64,000 nt of DNA, taken from positions 1 to 64,000 of the forward strand of contig JAIRBC010000019.1 in assembly GCA_022008415.1 (NCBI GenBank), given 5' to 3'. The notes under the pieces were generated by a model. The model ran no database searches. It was not told where the DNA came from and worked only from the letters and a program-made list of their open reading frames with translations. The translations under genes and the position numbers were made by a program. This stretch comes from Cerina litoralis (GTDB taxonomy: Bacteria > Bacteroidota > Bacteroidia > Flavobacteriales > Flavobacteriaceae). Positions 36,451 to 44,947 of this stretch are shown piece by piece. The first letter of the stretch is position 1; each line of letters starts with the position of its first letter.

Positions 36451-36964
36451 GCTTCTCGATCCATTTTATACTCATTCGGGCAAAATCGCCCTTATCAAAT
36501 TTGGCATCGGGATCTAGTTCGTCTTTATAGGCAGCCGAGGTAATCGCCTCTTTGTACTTAATAAAATTTACCCCGGATACCCTTTGGTCCAAAAACAGTA
36601 ACCATTCCTTGCCGTTCAGTGCCGCCACATCTATTCTATTATAGGACCGCAGGGCGGTCTGTTTTATAAGAAAAAGGACCTTGGAAACAAATGTACTATC
36701 CGGCATATCGGAATCCTTTCCCATACCTTCTATGGCCGATACGGCATCGCGCCGATATTGTTGACTCTTGTATCGGAGATAGATTTTATAAGCGATATAG
36801 AGCAGTACCAGCCCCAACAGGGAGAAGACCACCTTCCAACCGACCGTGTCAAAACTGAACGGTATGGGGGGCGGCTCCATAATGTCGTCCAATTGCACAT
36901 CCTCGGACTGAGCGGCATTGGCGATGGTGTCTTGGAGTACTATGAATAAGGTTTCTGTTATCAT
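36440..36964 (-). CDS. DUF4381-type single-pass membrane protein of the Bat operon
   Basis: 174 residues: a short acidic N-terminus (SEDVQLDDIMEPPPIPFSFD), one membrane helix around 43-62 (VVFSLLGLVLLYIAYKIYL), and a helical cytoplasmic domain (LFLIKQTALRSYNRIDVAALNGKEWLLFLDQRV) typical of the small protein found between the DUF58 and BatA genes. Function is unknown; it probably belongs to the same membrane complex. It overlaps batA by 11 bases. Confidence 0.75.
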   Translation of the reverse strand: MITETLFIVLQDTIANAAQSEDVQLDDIMEPPPIPFSFDTVGWKVVFSLLGLVLLYIAYKIYLRYKSQQYRRDAVSAIEGMGKDSDMPDSTFVSKVLFLIKQTALRSYNRIDVAALNGKEWLLFLDQRVSGVNFIKYKEAITSAAYKDELDPDAKFDKGDFARMSIKWIEKHAR

Positions 36965-37088
36965 TGGTTACTACTGGTTGCTGATTATTGGGTTACTAGG
37001 TTATTAAGTTATTGGACAAGGACGAATAAACTGTTCGCTATCTGTAAATTCTATCCTATCAAAAAACGCTTTAAGACAATTCAAAAAT

Positions 37089-37202
37089 AACCCCTCCGCC
37101 CTCTGGGCACCACCCCTTGAAAAGGGGAGGACCTAATTCATCCCATTTTTAGTTTAAAAGCCCCTCCTTTTGAAGGAGGGGTGCCGATAGGCGGGGTGGT
37201 TA
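37089..37202. repeat. reverse and forward palindromic repeats downstream of the DUF559 gene
   Basis: A reverse-type element at 37089-37133 (arms CCCCTT and AAGGGG, preceded by a GCCCTCTGGGC module) faces a forward-type element at 37161-37202. The last bases of the forward repeat, GGTTA, supply the TAA stop codon of the DUF559 gene (37200-37202). Confidence 0.85.
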
Positions 37203-37562
37203 CCTATGAAAACTTGCTTTAATACACTCCATTATCATGTCCAATTGTTCAAAAACCAATTTATTTTCAAATCGTAAAACAGTAAAACCCAGTTCCTCTA
37301 ATTTCTCCGTTCTATCATCATCATAGTTCTCCGAAACTGGATTATTATGAACTTCCCCATCGAGTTCAACTATAAGTTTTTCTTGGGGACAATAAAAATC
37401 GACAATGAAATTGTCTATACTTTGTTGTCTTCTGAACTTCCTGCCTTCCAATTGTCTGCTTCGCAATGCTTTCCATAACATGGATTCGGCCTTTGTAGCA
37501 TTGTTTCGCAGTTCCTTTCTATACTTTTCAAGATACTTTCTATTGTGTAAGGAACGGTTCAC
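37200..37562 (-). CDS. DUF559 endonuclease-like protein
   Basis: 120 residues of the DUF559/Vsr-like nuclease fold: RKFRRQQSIDNFIVDFYCPQEKLIVELDGEVHNN carries the PD-(D/E)xK-type residues (Asp in IVDFYC, Glu and Asp in VELDG). The start is a GTG at 37562, as no ATG precedes the conserved LHNRKYLEKYRKELR segment. It sits between the DUF58 and DUF4381 genes, where the Bat operon normally has no such gene, and has palindromic repeats on both sides; its stop codon lies in one of them. It looks like a passenger or mobile unit rather than part of the Bat system. Function is unknown. Confidence 0.8.
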   Translation of the reverse strand: MNRSLHNRKYLEKYRKELRNNATKAESMLWKALRSRQLEGRKFRRQQSIDNFIVDFYCPQEKLIVELDGEVHNNPVSENYDDDRTEKLEELGFTVLRFENKLVFEQLDMIMECIKASFHR

Positions 37563-37610
37563 TGGTTATTGTTTTTATCCTATCAAAAACGCTTAAGGCA
37601 AATTCAAAAT

Positions 37611-37809
37611 AACCCCTCCGGCTATCGCCACCTCCCCTTGTAAAAAGGGGAGGACCTAATTAATTTAACACATAAAACATCCTGCAACGGCTACAAATTT
37701 CTTACCTCCTAAACTTCTTTTACCGTCTCAATCCTTTATCCGTTTGTCCAACATTTCATGATCTGGCCCCCTCCTTTTGAAGGAGGGGTGCCGATAGTCG
37801 GGGTGGTTA
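37611..37809. repeat. reverse and forward palindromic repeats upstream of the DUF559 gene
   Basis: A reverse-type element at 37611-37656 and a forward-type element at 37768-37809, the same arrangement as on the other side of the gene. The forward copy is almost identical to that at 37161 (GTGCCGATAGTCGGGG against GTGCCGATAGGCGGGG). Confidence 0.85.
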
Positions 37810-37857
37810 CTAACGCAATCGAGTCCCCACCTGTCACTAGTTTACAAATCATCAACC

Positions 37858-38796
37858 TCACTTCCCCTGATACTTTGAAAAAAACTCGATCAACTGTTCT
37901 TCCAAGGGATCCACCGTATTAATTTTAAATATGGTGATGCCGTACTTCTCTACTTCGGATTTAAAATTCTTATAGTTGGAATCGAAATCCTCCTCTAGTT
38001 CCCGCTGCAATTTTTTGTTATCTGCCCCTACCTGTATCTGCTTTACCCGATTGCTCAAGGCAATTTTTTCTTTCGGCAGACGCTCCTCCATGGGGTCGTA
38101 TATCTTGATCAAGATTACATCGTTGTGTTCGGCCAACAGACTGTAATACTTAAGGGCGTCCGGGTCGTACCTGCAAAAATCGCTGATGATTATAGTGAGA
38201 TAATCATGGGTAACGATGTTCTGCACCTTGTTGATCACATCCCGTAGGGACTCCGAAAAGCTAAAAGCCGGTTGTTCATAAATCTCGTGGTTGGCCTTAA
38301 CGATCTTCTCCAAAAACTCCAAAACGTGCTGGCGGCTTCTTTTGGGGTCGATCAGGTCGTAATCGGCACCCTTATAGACCATACCGCCGATCCTATCGCC
38401 TCTCTTCAAGATCTTATAGGCGGCAATGGCGGCCAGTTCGCCGGCAACGACCGACTTGGTCTTGTGGGTAGATCCGAACCCCATGGTAGCGGATTGATCG
38501 ACGAAAATAAAGGCCGGTTTTTCCTTCTCTTCGGTAAAGACCTTCGTATGCGTCTTACCGGTACGGGCCGTGACCCGCCAATCGATATTCCTAATATCAT
38601 CCCCGATTACGTACAACCGGGCTTCTTCAAAATCCAATCCACGGCCCCTCAATTTGGAGGCGTAGCGACCGGAAAGGACGCTATTGGATTTCTGCTTTCC
38701 CGCACTGAGGTTCAACGCCGTGTTCGTCCACTCGAGCTTTAATAAATGCTCCAGAGACAGGAAAATAAGGTTGTCGGTTGTTGTTTTTTCTTTCAT
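37858..38796 (-). CDS. DUF58 domain protein of the MoxR-Bat operon
   Basis: 312 residues, cytoplasmic. It carries the DUF58 core (GRGLDFEEARLYVIGDDIRNIDWRVTARTGKTHTKVFTEEKE) followed by a VWA-like fold (PAFIFVDQSATMGFG, YLTIIISDFCRYD). The protein is encoded between the MoxR ATPase and the BatA/BatB set in most bacteria that have them. The complex is thought to act in envelope stress or maturation of partner proteins, but the mechanism is not established. Spaces on both sides hold the palindromic repeats. Confidence 0.92.
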   Translation of the reverse strand: MKEKTTTDNLIFLSLEHLLKLEWTNTALNLSAGKQKSNSVLSGRYASKLRGRGLDFEEARLYVIGDDIRNIDWRVTARTGKTHTKVFTEEKEKPAFIFVDQSATMGFGSTHKTKSVVAGELAAIAAYKILKRGDRIGGMVYKGADYDLIDPKRSRQHVLEFLEKIVKANHEIYEQPAFSFSESLRDVINKVQNIVTHDYLTIIISDFCRYDPDALKYYSLLAEHNDVILIKIYDPMEERLPKEKIALSNRVKQIQVGADNKKLQRELEEDFDSNYKNFKSEVEKYGITIFKINTVDPLEEQLIEFFSKYQGK

Positions 38797-38860
38797 TTAA
38801 TGTATGTGCTGCCATTTAGCCATTAACAATTTTTACAATATCAATAAAATTGACATAATT

Positions 38861-39102
38861 TACCCCTCCGCCTTCGGCACCCCGCCAGTCCACCCTTGCC
38901 GTTCGGACGGGAACAATTGTCGGGCCGGCTCCCCTTGAATCCCGATAGCTATCGGGAGGGGAGGACTATTTAGTAATCAACTCTTGGAATATTCCACTCA
39001 GAAAACGTCCCCCTGCGCCCTAATTCGGCTTCGCTCGGTGTACACCTTCAAAGAGGAATTATCAGTACTATTGTCAAAGCTCCTCCCTTCAGACGAAGGG
39101 AG
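38861..39102. repeat. composite of nested palindromes between moxR and the DUF58 gene
   Basis: A reverse-type repeat (38861-38966) is split by extra sequence. Its GCTCCCCTTGAA/GGGGAGGAC hairpin carries the perfect 18-bp palindrome TCCCGATAGCTATCGGGA (38940-38957) in the loop. A separate hairpin CTCCCTTC/GAAGGGAG lies at 39083-39102. The 395-base gap has no coding sequence. Confidence 0.75.
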
Positions 39103-39191
39103 ATGGAGGGTTTGAAATCGAAAACCATAGCACAACAGATAAAGTTTGCTACAGCTTCTAGGTTTCGGCCTTTCAACCCCCCCCCTTAAAA

Positions 39192-40166
39192 TCAAGCTAC
39201 TACCGCCACTTGCTCCAATATCTTATCGATGATCTGATCCACGGTAATGCCTTCGGCCCGAGCCTTATAACTGAGGGCGATCCGGTGGCGAAGCACATCT
39301 TTAATCACGGCGTGGATGTTGTCCGGAGATACAAAATCGGCTCCCTGCATCCAGGCGTTTACCCGGCTGCAACGATCCAGGGCTATAGTGCCCCTGGGAC
39401 TGGCCCCGAAAGAAATAAAATCCCGTAGTTCCTGACTGAACCGCTCCGGATACCGCGTGGCCGAGATAAGGCTCACCATATATTTTTCGAGTTCCTCGGT
39501 AACCTTAATTTTGCCTATTTCCTCACGGGCATCGAAAATATGCTGTTGGGAAATGGTCTCCAGTTTCTCCTTGGTCGCTTGGTCATTATTGGCCACTTCC
39601 TGTTTGTTAAGGTGTAGGATGCCCAGTTCCGAAACGTCATCGGGATAATCGATTATGACATGCATAATAAAACGGTCCATCTGGGCTTCCGGCAAGGGAT
39701 AAGTGCCTTCCTGCTCTATGGGGTTCTGGGTGGCCATCACCATAAAGAGCTTTTCCATGGGATAGGTCTTTCCAGCAACGGTAACCTGCCGTTCCTCCAT
39801 GGCCTCCAACAGGGCCGATTGCACCTTGGCGGGCGATCGGTTGATCTCGTCTGCGAGGATTAGATTGCTGAAAATGGGCCCCTTCTGGAATATAAACTTC
39901 TCGGTTTCCGAAGGTTGATAGATCTCCGTGCCCGTAACGTCGCTGGGCAATAGATCAGGGGTAAACTGAATACGGCTCAGATCACAATCCAAATATTTGG
40001 AGAGTGTTTTAATGGCCCGTGTCTTGGCCAGTCCCGGTAGGCCTTCCAACAACATATTGCCATCGGCCAAAAGGACCAGGATTATTCGATCTATCAGATT
40101 GTCCTGGCCTATGATGGACTTGGACATTTCCGACTTTAACGTAGTAATGGCTTCAAATGGGTTCAT
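39192..40166 (-). CDS. MoxR-family AAA+ ATPase
   Basis: 324 residues from the ATG at 40166 (MNPFEAITTL), preceded by AAAGGTA; an upstream ATG at 40196 would add ten atypical residues. Walker A is GLPGLAKT (42-49) and Walker B ILADEINRSP; the sensor region is MATQNPIEQEGTYPLPEAQMDRF. MoxR ATPases are chaperone-like and act on VWA-domain partners, here DUF58, BatA and BatB encoded downstream. First gene of the operon. Confidence 0.94.
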   Translation of the reverse strand: MNPFEAITTLKSEMSKSIIGQDNLIDRIILVLLADGNMLLEGLPGLAKTRAIKTLSKYLDCDLSRIQFTPDLLPSDVTGTEIYQPSETEKFIFQKGPIFSNLILADEINRSPAKVQSALLEAMEERQVTVAGKTYPMEKLFMVMATQNPIEQEGTYPLPEAQMDRFIMHVIIDYPDDVSELGILHLNKQEVANNDQATKEKLETISQQHIFDAREEIGKIKVTEELEKYMVSLISATRYPERFSQELRDFISFGASPRGTIALDRCSRVNAWMQGADFVSPDNIHAVIKDVLRHRIALSYKARAEGITVDQIIDKILEQVAVVA

Positions 40167-40325
40167 AAGCGAGTACCTTTTGTAATGGATTTGCAAAGAA
40201 TGTATTTTATTGGCATGGATTTTTTAATTACATTTTCTAACCGTATAACCAGAGCTTTTCCGTCAAATTTGGGTTTTTATTTGGAAGGAGTATAAGTTAA
40301 TGCAAAGAGAAACGAAGCCTTATAA

Positions 40326-40351
40326 AAAGACCGCCTATTAGGGCGGCCTTT
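40326..40351 (-). terminator. terminator of the sulfatase gene
   Basis: AAAGACCGCC/GGCGGCCTTT with one internal mismatch and a 6-base loop, followed on the minus strand by TTTTTAT. It lies 25 bases after the sulfatase stop. Confidence 0.8.
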
Positions 40352-40375
40352 AAATATTTACAACATTGTATTGGA

Positions 40376-41914
40376 CTAGTTTATATTTGGAGCTGAAAGC
40401 TTCTTCATAACCTCATCCAAATTAAAGCTTGCCGGTGCTTGGCGAGGCGGAAATTCTTTAAAGGTAGCCAAGAAATCGGCGGCCAATTGTTGTGCCGGCA
40501 CAAACAAGAAGGCATGATCAAGCACCCAATCCCAATAGGTATTGGAATCGTAATCGGCCGTTTCGTAGGGATCGGCCCTTAAATCAAATATTTTTGGCGT
40601 ACGCAAGGGAACAAATGGATCTACCCATACATCGAACGTACCGCGAGCACGCTGCTCCAAAAAGACAATTTTCCAGTTTTCATAGCGAATGGCCACAATT
40701 TGGGCATCGTCATTAAAATAGAAGAATTCCTTTCTTGGCGATCTTTCGGCCTTGCCCGTCAAATAAGGAAGAATATTATAGCCGTCCAGATGATTGTGGA
40801 ATTTTCTGCCATTGGAAGAAAACCCTCCTTTTAACAGATCCTCCTTAATATTGGGATTTCCGGCGGCCGCCACCAAGGTAGGGGCCCAATCCAATCCGCT
40901 TACGATCTGGTTGGAAACACTCCCGGGCTTAATGTGACCTGGCCATTTGATCATGGCGGGCACCCTGTAGGCACCCTCCCAGTTACTGGTCTTCTCATTA
41001 CGGAAAGGACTGTTCGCGGCATCGGGCCATGTATTCTTGTGGGGCCCGTTGTCCGTAGAATACATCACAATGGTATTGTCCGCAATTCCCAGTTCATCCA
41101 ATTTGTCAAGCACGGTACCGACGAGTTTATCGTGCTCTATCATACCGTCCGCATACTCGGTGCGAGCTGTAAGTCCGGGCTCGTCCCTACTTTCCGCCTT
41201 TACGTGGGTCCTAAAGTGCATGCGGGTAGTATTGTACCACACAAAGAAGGGTTTGTTGTTTTTTACCGCTTTGTCCATAAACTTCATGGCGGCTGCCGCA
41301 GTTTCCTCATCAACAGTTTCCATCCGCTTTTTGGTCAATGGGCCCGTATCCTCGATCTTCCCATCGGCATAGGAATGGATAACCCCTCTGGGTCCAAATT
41401 TCTTCTTAAACTCCGGATTGGTCGGGTAATTCCTGTTCTCGGGCTCCTCCTCCGCATTTAAGTGATAGAGATTCCCAAAGAACTCATCAAAACCATGATT
41501 TGTGGGCAGAAACTTGTCCCGGTCCCCCAAGTGGTTCTTTCCGAATTGGCCAGTTGCATAACCCAGAGGTTTCAACATTTCGGCAATGGTAGCGTCCTTA
41601 CTACTTAGACCCACATCGGCACCAGGAAGTCCCACTTTGGACATTCCCGTACGATAGGTGGTCTGACCGGTAATAAATGTAGATCGTCCCGCGGTACAGC
41701 TCTGCTCGGCATAATAATCCGTAAATATCATACCTTCATTGGCTATACGGTCTATGTTCGGGGTCTGGTAACCTACCAATCCCATGGTGTAGGCACTAAT
41801 ATTGGACTGGCCAACATCATCTCCCCATATCACCAGGATATTGGGCTTTTTCTGCGCAAATAGCGCGGTTGCCATCAGCAAGGCCAATGATAATAATGTT
41901 AATTTTCTTTTCAT
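40376..41914 (-). CDS. S1-family sulfatase, exported
   Basis: 512 residues from the ATG at 41914 (MKRKLTLLSL), which gives a clean signal peptide (about 1-20, ALFAQ); the longer frame to 41983 has no signal features. Metal ligands are IWGDDVG, and the formylglycine site is Cys73 in SCTAGRSTFITG, a C-x-A-x-R form instead of the usual C-x-P-x-R. STDNGPHKNTWPD and the repeated Asp/His residues complete the active site. It removes sulfate from an algal polysaccharide or small sulfate ester. The formylglycine-generating enzyme it needs is not obvious in the window (GldJ has the fold but is structural). Confidence 0.9.
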   Translation of the reverse strand: MKRKLTLLSLALLMATALFAQKKPNILVIWGDDVGQSNISAYTMGLVGYQTPNIDRIANEGMIFTDYYAEQSCTAGRSTFITGQTTYRTGMSKVGLPGADVGLSSKDATIAEMLKPLGYATGQFGKNHLGDRDKFLPTNHGFDEFFGNLYHLNAEEEPENRNYPTNPEFKKKFGPRGVIHSYADGKIEDTGPLTKKRMETVDEETAAAAMKFMDKAVKNNKPFFVWYNTTRMHFRTHVKAESRDEPGLTARTEYADGMIEHDKLVGTVLDKLDELGIADNTIVMYSTDNGPHKNTWPDAANSPFRNEKTSNWEGAYRVPAMIKWPGHIKPGSVSNQIVSGLDWAPTLVAAAGNPNIKEDLLKGGFSSNGRKFHNHLDGYNILPYLTGKAERSPRKEFFYFNDDAQIVAIRYENWKIVFLEQRARGTFDVWVDPFVPLRTPKIFDLRADPYETADYDSNTYWDWVLDHAFLFVPAQQLAADFLATFKEFPPRQAPASFNLDEVMKKLSAPNIN

Positions 41915-42029
41915 ACGTTCAATTTTAATGGTTAATAATTCTAAAGTAAAAGCGTTATGGATTTTAAGAATTTCTCTGCGCAAGAAGTACGTTTAGTTGG
42001 ATTATTTTTTGGAATGTACGGCCTAAATC

Positions 42030-42050
42030 AAAATCGATAAAATCGATTTT
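42030..42050. promoter_or_regulatory. operator-like inverted repeat upstream of the sulfatase
   Basis: A perfect 9-bp inverted repeat AAAATCGAT/ATCGATTTT with spacer AAA, 116 bases before the sulfatase start. The size and symmetry suit a dimeric regulator. The rest of the 358-base gap (41915-42272) is AT-rich without other clear signals. Confidence 0.4.
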
Positions 42051-42272
42051 CATTCAAATTATCCAATGGTATTTTACGATACACTAAACAAATAACAGTT
42101 TAATCAAACAAAACATTATTTTATATGTCGAAATATTCAATAATTCGCAATTGGACAAATATAGATTATTTTACCGTTTGTAAAAAAATGGTAGTGGTGG
42201 ACAAATGGCGGACAAAATGAAGAATATCCGCAAACAACGACTTTGGAACCGGGGTTTCGGAAAGGAGGCAAT

Positions 42273-43157
42273 TCAGAATTTGGAGATATAGGCATCCATA
42301 TCCACGTCAGAGGCAAGGCCCAGCTTTTTCCGGATCCGATATCGCTTTTTTTTGAGCCCTTCCTTGGAGATGTTGAGCAATTGACATAATTGGGCCGAGG
42401 ACATGAGTACTTTGATATAGGCGCAAAACCGCAGTTCCCCACTGGTTAGGCTTGGATGTACTTCCCGCAATCGTTTAAAGAATTGGTCGTGGACGCTACT
42501 AAATTGGATTTGGAACGTGTCCCAATTGTCCTCCAATTTGGACTGTAACCTGATTCCCTCCAAATGGCTCTGCAAACGCCTGTGCAGCGTTCCCAGGTCG
42601 TCAATATCCAATAATTCGGCGATTCTCCCGGACGCTTCCCGGAGTGCTTGTTCCCTGGCACTGTTTTCCAGGGCTACGGACATCAATTCATTTTCCTTTT
42701 GTTTTCTCTTGCGGATGGCTTGCTCCTTTTCCAGCCTTAAGAATTCAAGCTGTTCCTCCAGGGAAACAATATGGGAGGCATCGATGCCCACCCCCATAAA
42801 ATAGGGCTCGTTGTGCAATTCAAATTTATAGCCCTCGAAGATATAGGGCAATATTTCACCCCTCTTGGTCCGCAGGTTGCCCGACACATTCTTAACCTGA
42901 CCCCGATCGTAGATTTCCTGAAGTGCCCTTTCAATGTCCGAGGCCGTATGGTCATCTATAAAGAAGAGCGGAGGCTTGTCCAGACATTCTTCCGAACTGT
43001 AGCCAGTAATGGTCATGTGGTTCTTGTTCCACGCCTTCAACTTTCCGCCATTGGGGCAAATTTTGTACAGATAGAAAATGCCGGGTAGGCAATCCAGCAA
43101 TTTTTGGTTGAATAGTCTACTCAAGACGGATTCCTCTAAGGTCTGGTCGCGATACAT
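42273..43157 (-). CDS. PAS-domain transcription regulator with LuxR-type helix-turn-helix
   Basis: 294 residues. An N-terminal PAS-like sensor (about 20-130: LPGIFYLYKICPNGGKLKAWNKNHMTITGYSSEECL) leads into a long coiled coil (about 130-175: SLEEQLEFLRLEKEQAIRKRKQKENELM) and a C-terminal winged or LuxR-like helix-turn-helix (about 235-290: HPSLTSGELRFCAYIKVLMSSAQLCQLLNISKEGLKKKRYRIRKKL). It probably binds a small ligand and regulates nearby genes; the sulfatase 358 bases downstream is the natural candidate. No signal peptide or membrane helix. Confidence 0.82.
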   Translation of the reverse strand: MYRDQTLEESVLSRLFNQKLLDCLPGIFYLYKICPNGGKLKAWNKNHMTITGYSSEECLDKPPLFFIDDHTASDIERALQEIYDRGQVKNVSGNLRTKRGEILPYIFEGYKFELHNEPYFMGVGIDASHIVSLEEQLEFLRLEKEQAIRKRKQKENELMSVALENSAREQALREASGRIAELLDIDDLGTLHRRLQSHLEGIRLQSKLEDNWDTFQIQFSSVHDQFFKRLREVHPSLTSGELRFCAYIKVLMSSAQLCQLLNISKEGLKKKRYRIRKKLGLASDVDMDAYISKF

Positions 43158-43773
43158 AAGCCTAAAATAAGTAACTTAAGGGAATTCCTGGCAAAAAAAT
43201 CCCGTTTTCGCCATTCTTTGCCCAACGGGACTTTTGAAATCGGTGGTTTTTGGCGGTTGCTCTTAAAACCGCAACAAAGATGTATATACTACTTTGTTAA
43301 ACGAAAAATAGGCGCAGGGGTCCGGGTCGGGTGAATTGAACTTTCGTCCACAAAAAAAATAGGGGGTTTCCCTCTACACTCATCCTCAAAATAACCCGAA
43401 ACGGTCCTATGGTTTCGGTTTTAACCTGTTAATTTTGCTTCGTCACCTTCAATTTTATACAAATAAAAGATGCTTGTTAGGCTGTCTCAATTTTTTACTT
43501 AAAACGCTGTTAACGGCAAGTCGGTTATTTCAAATACATCCTGTCCCATTGTTTCTATCTCGTTTCGCTAAAGTTTCCAATAACCCATTTGTCATATAAC
43601 ACGTTCAACATGGCGAATTATGCTTGAGTTGTAATCGCAAATATCCAAAAGCGCAGCGGTACCTATACTAATAAGGGGTAGTTGCTGAAAAATACCAAAA
43701 ATCAAGTTGCAAAATGCGAAATTCCCAGGTGAAAGAAAAAGTTTAAACCATTTCTATATTTTAAGATCGTTCC
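43158..43773. other. long non-coding stretch with a terminator-like hairpin
   Basis: 616 bases with no plausible gene. The inverted repeat TCCCGTT/AACGGGA (43200-43231) is followed on the minus strand by seven T, like a terminator, but it stands 540 bases beyond the nearest minus-strand gene end, so it may mark a lost gene or end a long untranslated tail. Confidence 0.45.
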
Positions 43774-44829
43774 CTACTTCTTGTCAAACGGATAGATTAC
43801 GTTCCAATCGTCTTTCATATCGGCCAAGGTCCAGCCTTTTTCATTGGCTTCGTCCAATCCTTTGTCGAATGTGCCAATATGGGATTTCCTATCGTACGCC
43901 CATTCCCGTATAGAATCGGTATGGTGTACATACAGCTTAAAGGATTTAAACGTATTTGAGTCTGCCCATCGCAGCATCTGCAGGTCCCCATCGGAGTTCC
44001 CGGCGGCAAAAACAGGTCGGCGGCCGATGTAACGATTAATCCCTACGGGTTTCCCTTCCTTGTCGTCTATAAGATCTATCTTGGCCAGTCTTTCTATGTA
44101 AGGCTTCCCGTCGTTATACTCGTATTTTGTCTGTATGCTGCTTCCAATAACCTGATCTTTTGGGATACCGTAAACCGCTTCGGTCCATGGGCGCATAAAT
44201 TCGATACCTCCTCCCGATACGATAAAGGTTTTAAAATCATTGGCCCTGAGATAGTCTAACAGCTCCAGCATGGGCTGGTATACCAATTCGTTAAAGTGTT
44301 TCTTTTTTGTAGGGTGCTCTGCGGTAGCGATCCAGTCTTTCACCAGTCTTTCGAACTCGTCCGTAGTGGTTCCCGCATGGGTCGTTATTACAATTTCCAA
44401 CAAACCTTTTTCTCCCTGTTTTATCAGGGTCGGCATATCGTTTTCCAAAACGGCCTTATACGGTTGTTTGTTCTTCCATTCCGGGTGTTCAGGAGCCATT
44501 TTTTTTATGCGGTCCAAGGCAAAAAAGAATTGAAAATATATCGGTTGCTCGGACCACAGGGTGCCGTCGTTGTCAAAGGTAGCGATGCGGTCCAGCACGG
44601 GTATAAAATTTGCGCCATCCTTATTGGTAACGTCTTCTACGAAGTCGATGATGGCATTCTTGGTCTTACCATCGTTCCAGGAAGGCAGGGGATCGGTTTT
44701 CTTTAAGTTTTCAGTTACTTCAACAACCTCCGGTTTTGTTCCCGTTTGCTCCTTACAGGAAACCATAAAACTCAAGACCATAAACAGGCTCAGCAATGTT
44801 GCGGTAATCTTTTTTGTTTTAAAATACAT
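43774..44829 (-). CDS. HAD-superfamily phosphatase lipoprotein
   Basis: 351 residues with a lipoprotein signal ending in FMVSC (Cys25). HAD motif I is FDNDGTLW (Asp85, Asp87), motif II the Ser in TFIVSGGG, and motif III/IV FAAGNSDGDLQML. This is the phosphoserine-phosphatase-like subgroup of envelope HAD enzymes; it probably removes phosphate from a small periplasmic substrate. It stands alone between a 616-base gap and the ATP-grasp cluster. Confidence 0.85.
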   Translation of the reverse strand: MYFKTKKITATLLSLFMVLSFMVSCKEQTGTKPEVVEVTENLKKTDPLPSWNDGKTKNAIIDFVEDVTNKDGANFIPVLDRIATFDNDGTLWSEQPIYFQFFFALDRIKKMAPEHPEWKNKQPYKAVLENDMPTLIKQGEKGLLEIVITTHAGTTTDEFERLVKDWIATAEHPTKKKHFNELVYQPMLELLDYLRANDFKTFIVSGGGIEFMRPWTEAVYGIPKDQVIGSSIQTKYEYNDGKPYIERLAKIDLIDDKEGKPVGINRYIGRRPVFAAGNSDGDLQMLRWADSNTFKSFKLYVHHTDSIREWAYDRKSHIGTFDKGLDEANEKGWTLADMKDDWNVIYPFDKK

Positions 44830-44947
44830 GGCAAGGTATTTTTGGGTTAATGGAATACTTTAAAAGGATAGAAGATCAATCGTGATGTTATGTCCTAATT
44901 AATCTCTGTCGGGTTTTATAATGTTTGCCTTTTTTAGAATAATTTAT

